Part shown: positions 58,757 through 64,000 of the stretch, one piece after another
Position numbering within the stretch: the first letter of the stretch is position 1
Layout: every line of letters starts with the position of its first letter
Source: Streptomyces sp. SID8374
GTDB lineage: Bacteria; Actinomycetota; Actinomycetes; Streptomycetales; Streptomycetaceae
Assembly: GCF_009865135.1 (NCBI RefSeq)
Contig: NZ_WWGH01000001.1
Location: 4,588,001-4,652,000 of the forward strand
Direction: 5' to 3'
Length of the DNA stretch: 64,000 nt
Position numbers and translations under genes: made by a program
The notes under the pieces: model-generated
Database searches by the model: none
The model's input: only the letters and a program-made list of their open reading frames with translations
What the model was told of the DNA's origin: nothing

Positions 58757-58778
58757 GGCGGGGGTGGGATGGCGGGAC

Positions 58779-59390
58779 CTACTCCGGGTCCGCTGCCCGC
58801 GAGGTGGTCGGGTTGATCGCCGTGAGGTCCAGGTCCATGGGGAATGGAACGGCGACCTTCATTCGGTCGTGGAAGATGCCGGTGGAGGTGTACGTGCCCG
58901 TGGCGGGTTCCAGCTCGAAGACGTAGACCACGGCCCGGCCGTCGTGGTTCTCAACCCTCCAGTAGTGGGGGATCTTGACCCGGGCGTACTTGACCGGCTT
59001 GGTCTCACGGTCGCGCGAGCGGGACTCCGGCGAGACGACCTCGATAGCTAGCTGTACTGAATCGGCTGGGTAGCGGGTCTGGCCCGGCTTCGGGGCTACC
59101 AGGCTGTCGAAGACTGCCACGTCGGGTTCAGGTCGGTTGTAGCGGTCGATGTCGATGGTGCACTCACGCACGACTTGCAGCTCCGGGGGCGCGAGTGACC
59201 GCAGGTGCCAGGTGAAAAAGTCAACCGCCCACGAGTGGAAGAAGCTCTGCGGACTCACGAAGATCAGGCTCCCGTCGATCAGCTCCGTGTGCGGAGGCAG
59301 ATTCGGGAGTGTGTCCAGGTCATCGGCGGTCCAGCCGCCCTCGGGCGGGACCGCCCACCGCGGCTCGGAGGCCTCGGGTTCGATGCTCAT
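58779..59390 (-). CDS. Uma2/DUF820-type restriction-endonuclease-like protein
   Basis: 203 codons from ATG 59390 (GGGAG 5 nt upstream; further ATGs at 59393 and 59402). It has the PD-(D/E)xK nuclease-like fold of the Uma2 family: HTELIDGSLIFVSPQSFFHS, NRPEPDVAVFDSLVAP, LAIEVVSPESRSRDRETKPV, KYARVKIPHYWRVEN. The E-V-V and K-Y residues would form the nuclease centre. Streptomycetes carry many copies; no biological role is established. Convergent with recQ. Confidence 0.85.
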   Translation of the reverse strand: MSIEPEASEPRWAVPPEGGWTADDLDTLPNLPPHTELIDGSLIFVSPQSFFHSWAVDFFTWHLRSLAPPELQVVRECTIDIDRYNRPEPDVAVFDSLVAPKPGQTRYPADSVQLAIEVVSPESRSRDRETKPVKYARVKIPHYWRVENHDGRAVVYVFELEPATGTYTSTGIFHDRMKVAVPFPMDLDLTAINPTTSRAADPE

Positions 59391-59512
59391 CATTGCTCCC
59401 ATGGGGAGGAGTCTCGCGGGCCTGACCAGCGTATCCGCCGGAAACGGGATAAGGCTCCCCCGAACGTGTGAACGCCTGGCGCACCGCTGACCGGAACACC
59501 TCCACGGGCCCC

Positions 59513-60238
59513 TCAGTCACCGCCCCCGCCGCAGCCGCCCCCGTCCCCGCTGTCGCCGCTCCAGCCGTCGCTTTCTCCGCTGCCGGACTCGTGTTTCCTG
59601 ACGTTGTGGTGGACGGCCGTCGCCGTCCAGTGGGAGCGGCGCAGGACCTTCATCGCCGTGCGGCCGGGGCCGCCGCTGCGGGTCAGTCGGCCGGCGAGGC
59701 CGATCGCGGAGACCAGGGCGGCCAGGACCCGGTCGCGGGGGGCCGGGTAGCCCGCCGTCTCGGCCGTCGTGAACCGGCTGCGGACGCCCGGTACGAGGCC
59801 CGGGTGGACCGGGAAGTGGCGCTGGTACGGGAACAGGCCGAGGAAGCGGCGGGTCTCCCGGGCGAGCAGGGAGCGCTCCACCAGGGAGTCCAGGTAGGTG
59901 TCCCGTACGTGCCGGTCGAAGTTGTCCACCCAGTGCCGGGCGCGCATCCCGGAGCGGCGGCCCTTGGCCTGGGGCAGGGTCCGCAGCAGGCCGGCGAGGC
60001 GCGGGTCGGCCGGGTCCAGCGGGTTCACCACCTGGACCCGGCCGTGCTCCTCCCGTATCCGCCCCTGGAGCTCCAGCTCCGCGAGAACGGCGCCGGCCGT
60101 CCCGTACGCCAGGAAGGCGGCCTTGCACAACGGCTTGCCGCTCCCCGGGTCCAGGGTGAGCAGGATCAGCTCCTCGGGGAGCGTCAGTGCGGGGGTGCCG
60201 GGGCTTCCGGCGGGGGTGGAAGGGGCGGGGTTCGTCAT
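59513..60238 (-). CDS. GPP34 (GOLPH3/Vps74)-family protein
   Basis: 241 codons from ATG 60238, overlapping the end of the fumarylacetoacetase gene by 4 bp. Helical GPP34 domain (about 18-205): LTLPEELILLTLDPGSGKPL, YGTAGAVLAELELQGRIREE, GLLRTLPQAKGRRSGMRARH and LLARETRRFLGLFPYQRHFP. Eukaryotic homologues bind phosphatidylinositol 4-phosphate; the bacterial role is unknown. The C-terminal 40 residues are rich in Gly, Ser and Asp and end GDGGGCGGGGD, a composition seen in many actinobacterial GPP34 proteins. Confidence 0.88.
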   Translation of the reverse strand: MTNPAPSTPAGSPGTPALTLPEELILLTLDPGSGKPLCKAAFLAYGTAGAVLAELELQGRIREEHGRVQVVNPLDPADPRLAGLLRTLPQAKGRRSGMRARHWVDNFDRHVRDTYLDSLVERSLLARETRRFLGLFPYQRHFPVHPGLVPGVRSRFTTAETAGYPAPRDRVLAALVSAIGLAGRLTRSGGPGRTAMKVLRRSHWTATAVHHNVRKHESGSGESDGWSGDSGDGGGCGGGGD

Positions 60239-61464
60239 GGTGCCGTGACGATCCTGCCGGTCACATCGCCGAGGCCCACGCGGGTGCCGTGCGGGCCGGG
60301 GGCCCAGGCCGTCAGCGTGACCGTGTCGCCGTCCTCCAGGAACGTCCGCTTGCCCTCGGGGAGTTCCAGCGCGTCGCGGCCGTTCCAGGTGAGCTCCAGG
60401 AGGGAGCCGCGCTGGGTGGTCTCGGGGCCGCTGACCGTGCCGGAGCCGTACAGGTCACCGGTCCGCAGCGACGCGCCGTTCACCGTCATGTGGGCGAGCT
60501 GCTGGGCCGCAGTCCAGTACATCGAGGCGAACGGCGGCTCGGCGACGACCTGGCCGTTGATCTCGACGGTGATCCGGATGTCGAAGCCGCCGTGCTCCTC
60601 CTCGTCCGAGTCGTCGAGGTAGGGGAGCAGGGGGACGTCCCGGGCCGGGGGTGCCGTGCGGGCCGCGTCCAGGGCCTCCAGCGGGGTGACCCACGCCGAT
60701 ACGGAGGTGGCGAAGGACTTCCCCAGGAACGGGCCGAGCGGCACGTACTCCCAGGCCTGGAGGTCGCGCGCCGACCAGTCGTTGAGCAGCGAGAGCCCGA
60801 AGACGTGCTCGCGGAAGTCGGCGAGCGGGACCGGGGTGCCGTGGGCGGAGGGGACGCCGACGACGAAGCCGACCTCGGCCTCGATGTCCAGCTTCACCGA
60901 GGGCCCGAAGACCGGCGCCGGGTCGGTGGGGGCCTTGCGCTGGCCGCTGGGGCGCACCACGTCCGTACCGGAGACCACGACGGTGCCGGAGCGCCCGTGG
61001 TAACCGATCGGCAGGTGCTTCCAGTTGGGGGTGAGCGCGTCGCCGTCCGGCCGGAAGATCTTCCCGACGTTGGTGGCGTGGTGCTCGCTGGCGTAGAAGT
61101 CGACGTAGTCCGCGACCTCGTACGGCAGGTGCAGGGTCACCGCGTCGACCGGGTGCAGCAGCGGTTCGATGTCCGCGCGGTGGCCCGGGACGGTGAGCCA
61201 GGCGGTGAGCGCGCGGCGCACGTCCCGCCAGGCGGTGCGGCCCGCCGCGAGCAGCGGCGTCAGGCTCGGCTGGGCCAGCAGCCCCGCGTAGGGGGAGCCG
61301 AGCGCGTGGGCGGCGGCGCCGGCGTCCAGGACGTGGTTGCCGATGCGGACGCCGACCCGGCGGTCCTCGGGGTGGTCAGGGGTGGAGAACACACCGTAGG
61401 GCAGGTTGTGCGGGCCGAAGGGGTCGCCCTCGGGCAGGTCGAGCGGGCTGCTCTGCTCGGGCAT
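60235..61464 (-). CDS. fahA: fumarylacetoacetase
   Basis: 409 codons from ATG 61464. Last enzyme of tyrosine/homogentisate breakdown; it hydrolyses fumarylacetoacetate to fumarate and acetoacetate. LPYGVFSTPDHPEDRRVGVR is the N-terminal SH3-like domain. The catalytic domain carries DYVDFYASEHHATNVGKIFR, HLPIGYHGRSGTVVVSGTDV, LDIEAEVGFVVGVPSAHGTP (metal site), GLSLLNDWSARDLQAWEYVP and YGSGTVSGPETTQRGSLLEL. Complete. No other homogentisate genes are in the window; it is co-transcribed with the GPP34 gene. Confidence 0.96.
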   Translation of the reverse strand: MPEQSSPLDLPEGDPFGPHNLPYGVFSTPDHPEDRRVGVRIGNHVLDAGAAAHALGSPYAGLLAQPSLTPLLAAGRTAWRDVRRALTAWLTVPGHRADIEPLLHPVDAVTLHLPYEVADYVDFYASEHHATNVGKIFRPDGDALTPNWKHLPIGYHGRSGTVVVSGTDVVRPSGQRKAPTDPAPVFGPSVKLDIEAEVGFVVGVPSAHGTPVPLADFREHVFGLSLLNDWSARDLQAWEYVPLGPFLGKSFATSVSAWVTPLEALDAARTAPPARDVPLLPYLDDSDEEEHGGFDIRITVEINGQVVAEPPFASMYWTAAQQLAHMTVNGASLRTGDLYGSGTVSGPETTQRGSLLELTWNGRDALELPEGKRTFLEDGDTVTLTAWAPGPHGTRVGLGDVTGRIVTAP

Positions 61465-61579
61465 GTGTTGCTGCCTCGCTTTCCAGGTCGTGTGGAGGAC
61501 ACGTTACGTCGGAGGTCCTACCCCACGGCAGTGCCCCGACTATCCCCAACTGCACGTATTGCCCGGAAAGTTCGGAGGG

Positions 61580-61597
61580 CCCCCGGAGATCCGGGGG
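61580..61597. terminator. hairpin after the CocE-type hydrolase gene
   Basis: CCCCCGGA-ga-TCCGGGGG (61580-61587 with 61590-61597), about 50 nt beyond the hydrolase stop on the minus strand and within the 184-bp gap before the fumarylacetoacetase gene. Confidence 0.6.
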
Positions 61598-61648
61598 ACC
61601 CGACGACGAAACACGCGGACCGGTCACGGCGGAACGGGCCGCCCGCTC

Positions 61649-63646
61649 TCACCCCGCCGTGCGCGGGATGCGCTTCTCCCAGGTGTGGTGGAAGACGATC
61701 TCGCCGCCGTCCTTGCAGATCACCTCGTTGGAGGTGATGAAGTCGTTGTCGTCGGCGGCGATCTCGGAGCGCGTCTCGATCTCCACGTCCCAGGCCATCT
61801 CCGGCCGGTGCAGCCGGATCCGCCAGTCGCTGCGGGTGCGCGCGGAGAGCGGGTCGTCCTGCTGGATCGTGTACGTCTCCAGCGCGTCCTCGGTGAATTC
61901 GAGGCCGTCGGGGTAGACCCGCGTACCCCCGTAGCGCGGGTCCACCTCCAGCCGCCACTCGCCCTTGGCGACATCGCGGACGACGAGGCGTTCGGGGCGC
62001 GGCTCCTCCAGGGTGACCGGGTAGACCACGCCGAGCGGTTCGGACTGCTCGGGCTCCCCGAAGGTGATCGCCGGGTCCTCGGTGTGGCGGCGCACCGGCA
62101 GTTCGACGAGGCTGCCGTCCGCGTCCAGCGTGAAGCCCGCCGCCGAACCGGCCTGCGGCCAGATCCAGGGCCAGTACGCGGAGGAGATGGCGATCCGGAT
62201 GCGGTGGCCGGGCGGGAAGGTGTGGCCGATGCCGTTGAGGTCGAGGACCACGTCCTCGGTCTCGCCGGGGGTCCAGTCGTCGGTGCGGTCGCGGCCGTGC
62301 CGGGCGGCGAGGTTGAGGACGCCCCGGGTGACCAGGGTGGAGGAGCCGTCGGGCGCCACGTCGCAGAGCCGGGCGATGGCCTGGCCGCGCGGGACGTCCA
62401 TCCGGATGCGGAGCTTGACCCGGGGGCGGCCGAGGATCTCGATCGGCGCCTCCTCGACCGGGAACTCGAACGACACCGACTTCGCGTCCTCGTCCCGCTG
62501 GTCCGGCGGCAGGTCGGCGTCGTTGCCGAACGGGAAGAAGCGCCCCGCGTCCAGGCCGGTCTGCTGCGGCGAGGCGACGATCCGCTCGCCGCCCTGGAGC
62601 GCGTACGCCACCGGGTTCACGTTCTCCGAAGGCCAGCTCGCGTCCCCGACCCACCGCCCGGGCAGCGTCTCGTACACCGTGGCGGGCGGGTGCGAGCCGC
62701 TGATCCAGGACCGCAGCAGCGGCTCCCGCATCACGCCCGTCTCCTTGCCCTTGAGGTGCTGGTCCCACCAGCGCAGCGTCTCCTGGAGGAAGCCGATCGC
62801 GGGCCCCGGCGGCAGCCCCCGGTCCGGGTACTGGTGCGACCACGGGCCGATGATCCCGCGCACCTTCCCCGGGTCGAGGTGTTCGACGAGCCGGAGGACG
62901 GTGTCGCGGTACGGGTCGTGCCAGCCGCCGACCGCGAGCACGTTCGCCTTGATCGCCCCGTAGTCCTCGCAGACGCTGCCGTGCTTCCAGTAGTCGTCGC
63001 GGCTCTGGTGGGCCAGCCAGGTGTGGATGAAGGGTTCGACCGCCTCCAGCCGCTTCAGCCACATCTCCTTCCACTCGTCGCCGACCTGCGCCGGGTCCGG
63101 CGGGCGGGCGACGAAGGCGAGCATGGTGGCGGCCCAGGCGTGCATGTCGACGGCGAGGACGGAGCCGCCCATGTAGTGGACGTCGTTGTCGTAGCGGTCG
63201 TCGGCCGAGCAGACGGTGACGATCGCCTTCAGCGGCTCGGGGGCGAGCGCGGCGATCTGGAGCGAGTTGAAGCCGCCCCAGGAGATCCCGAACATCCCGA
63301 CCCGGCCCGAGCACCACTCCTGCTGGGCCAGCCAGTGGATGACGGCCACCCCGTCGGCCAGCTCCTGCGCGTCGTACTCGTCGCCCGGCAGCCCCTCGCT
63401 GTTGCCGTGGCCGCGTACGTCGACCCGTACGGAGGCGTAGCCGTGGCCCGCGTACCAGGGGTGGCGCTGCCAGTCGCGGGGAGCGGTCCAGTCGCCGAGG
63501 CGGTAGGGCAGGTACTCCAGCAGCGCGGGGACCGGTTCGTCGGTCAGGGGGCGCCAGATCCGGGCGTAGAGCCGGGTGCCGCCGGGCAGCGGGATGTACA
63601 CGTCCTCGCGGGTGGTCTCGTACGGGAACTCGGTCGTGATGTTCAT
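61649..63646 (-). CDS. CocE/NonD-family alpha/beta hydrolase (X-Pro dipeptidyl-peptidase S15-like)
   Basis: 665 codons from ATG 63646. It has the alpha/beta-hydrolase domain of the S15 peptidase/cocaine esterase group: nucleophile Ser122 in GRVGMFGISWGGFNSLQ, ASVRVDVRGHGNSEGLPGDE and VGGWHDPYRDTVLRLVEHLD with the later catalytic residues. A C-terminal jelly-roll domain (about 380-560) contains RLCDVAPDGSSTLVTRGVLN and FPPGHRIRIAISSAYWPWIW. The last 100 residues extend beyond typical CocE. No signal peptide, so cytoplasmic. It lies just downstream of a peptide transporter gene on the same strand, so peptide or ester breakdown is plausible. Confidence 0.9.
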   Translation of the reverse strand: MNITTEFPYETTREDVYIPLPGGTRLYARIWRPLTDEPVPALLEYLPYRLGDWTAPRDWQRHPWYAGHGYASVRVDVRGHGNSEGLPGDEYDAQELADGVAVIHWLAQQEWCSGRVGMFGISWGGFNSLQIAALAPEPLKAIVTVCSADDRYDNDVHYMGGSVLAVDMHAWAATMLAFVARPPDPAQVGDEWKEMWLKRLEAVEPFIHTWLAHQSRDDYWKHGSVCEDYGAIKANVLAVGGWHDPYRDTVLRLVEHLDPGKVRGIIGPWSHQYPDRGLPPGPAIGFLQETLRWWDQHLKGKETGVMREPLLRSWISGSHPPATVYETLPGRWVGDASWPSENVNPVAYALQGGERIVASPQQTGLDAGRFFPFGNDADLPPDQRDEDAKSVSFEFPVEEAPIEILGRPRVKLRIRMDVPRGQAIARLCDVAPDGSSTLVTRGVLNLAARHGRDRTDDWTPGETEDVVLDLNGIGHTFPPGHRIRIAISSAYWPWIWPQAGSAAGFTLDADGSLVELPVRRHTEDPAITFGEPEQSEPLGVVYPVTLEEPRPERLVVRDVAKGEWRLEVDPRYGGTRVYPDGLEFTEDALETYTIQQDDPLSARTRSDWRIRLHRPEMAWDVEIETRSEIAADDNDFITSNEVICKDGGEIVFHHTWEKRIPRTAG

Positions 63647-63700
63647 GGGTCACCTCGGTGGGGGACGGGGTGCTCGGGGGCGTACGGCTCGGTGGACGCC

Positions 63701-64000
63701 TCAGTGGACGGGGTGCATCGTGCGCTTCAGCCAGGGCGCGGCGGCGATCATGGCCACCCCGGCCGCCACCGCGATCGCCCCGTTGACGCCGAAGTACGCC
63801 GGGTTGGAGACCTGGCCGTACAGCTTCACGATCTGGGCCTGGATGCCGTTGGCGACGGCCAGGGAGAGGAACCACAGGGCCATCGTCTGGCTGGCGAACG
63901 CCTTCGGGGCGAGCTTGCTGCTGGCGGAGAGGCCGGAGGTCTCCAGGAGTACGTCACCGAGCCCGAGCAGCAGGTAGGAGCCGACGATCCACCAGGCGGC
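63701..64000 (-). CDS. POT-family oligopeptide:H+ symporter, C-terminal part (cut by window edge)
   Basis: The frame is open to the right edge; the visible 99 residues end at TGA 63701. They read AAWWIVGSYLLLGLGDVLLE, TSGLSASSKLAPKAFASQTM and ALWFLSLAVANGIQAQIVKL, the last helices of proton-dependent oligopeptide transporters (PTR2/DtpA). A final hydrophobic stretch (FGVNGAIAVAAGVAMIAAAP) precedes LKRTMHPVH. The start is off-window. The hydrolase gene begins 54 bp further along the same strand, so imported peptides could be its substrates. Confidence 0.85.
   Translation of the reverse strand, partial: AAWWIVGSYLLLGLGDVLLETSGLSASSKLAPKAFASQTMALWFLSLAVANGIQAQIVKLYGQVSNPAYFGVNGAIAVAAGVAMIAAAPWLKRTMHPVH

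Overview
The window is chromosomal DNA from a Streptomyces or very close relative. The evidence is very high GC with GC-rich third codon positions, a complete afsK/afsS/afsR set, an XRE-DUF5753/DUF397 pair, PspAB-HtpX, the futalosine menaquinone genes mqnA and mqnC, and a 14-gene nuoA-N operon with actinobacterial extensions. Gene identities come from reading the translations; no database search was run.

Layout. 2-4161: the tail of a DUF35 protein, a conserved small protein with a DUF5753 regulator and DUF397 partner, pspAB-htpX and a PdxH-like oxidase. 4223-22893: a dispersed acyl-CoA catabolic gene set (two lipid-transfer-type thiolases, DUF35 protein, enoyl-CoA hydratase, acyl-CoA dehydrogenase, Ddn-like protein, FadD3-like ligase, amidohydrolase). 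A TetR regulator at 7495-8142 lies among them, and five copies of one 19-bp palindrome sit at their start sites. Interleaved with this set are afsK (9652), a 59-codon afsS (17988-18167) and afsR (18393-21359). 22987-25348: MerR regulator, cold-shock protein, mqnA. 25601-29713: a receptor-like Ser/Thr kinase, mqnC, a degenerate amidohydrolase and a DUF3152 remnant. 29914-33985: a taurine/sulfonate uptake operon behind a cysteine-rich leader peptide. 34016-39596: menG, a GNAT enzyme, a MenJ-type reductase, a CGNR regulator divergent from a CpdA-like phosphodiesterase, a small disordered protein and an NlpC/P60 hydrolase with a long structured leader. 40386-56518: nuoA to nuoN behind a Rex-type operator. 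56594-64000: recQ, a Uma2-type protein, a GPP34 protein, fumarylacetoacetase, a CocE-type hydrolase and the end of a POT-family transporter.

How it fits together. MqnA and MqnC (early menaquinone steps), MenG (last methylation) and the MenJ-type reductase (tail saturation) lie next to the enzyme that reduces menaquinone, complex I, and a Rex site would tie nuo expression to the NADH/NAD+ ratio. AfsK phosphorylates AfsR, and AfsR activates afsS, whose gene follows afsR on the same strand.

The strongest candidate for an undescribed system is the TetR regulon with consensus ANCTGACGGNNNGTCAGNT. Its gene content (acyl-CoA ligase, dehydrogenase, hydratase, Ltp/DUF35 retro-aldolase pair) looks like shortening of a cyclic, steroid-like or terpenoid-like acyl side chain. 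Other notable points are an in-frame insertion of a dispersed palindromic repeat in nuoM, a 16-bp AT-rich perfect palindrome inside nuoD, and a four-box DnaA cluster far from any visible oriC. I saw no rRNA, tRNA, CRISPR array, insertion sequence or prophage.
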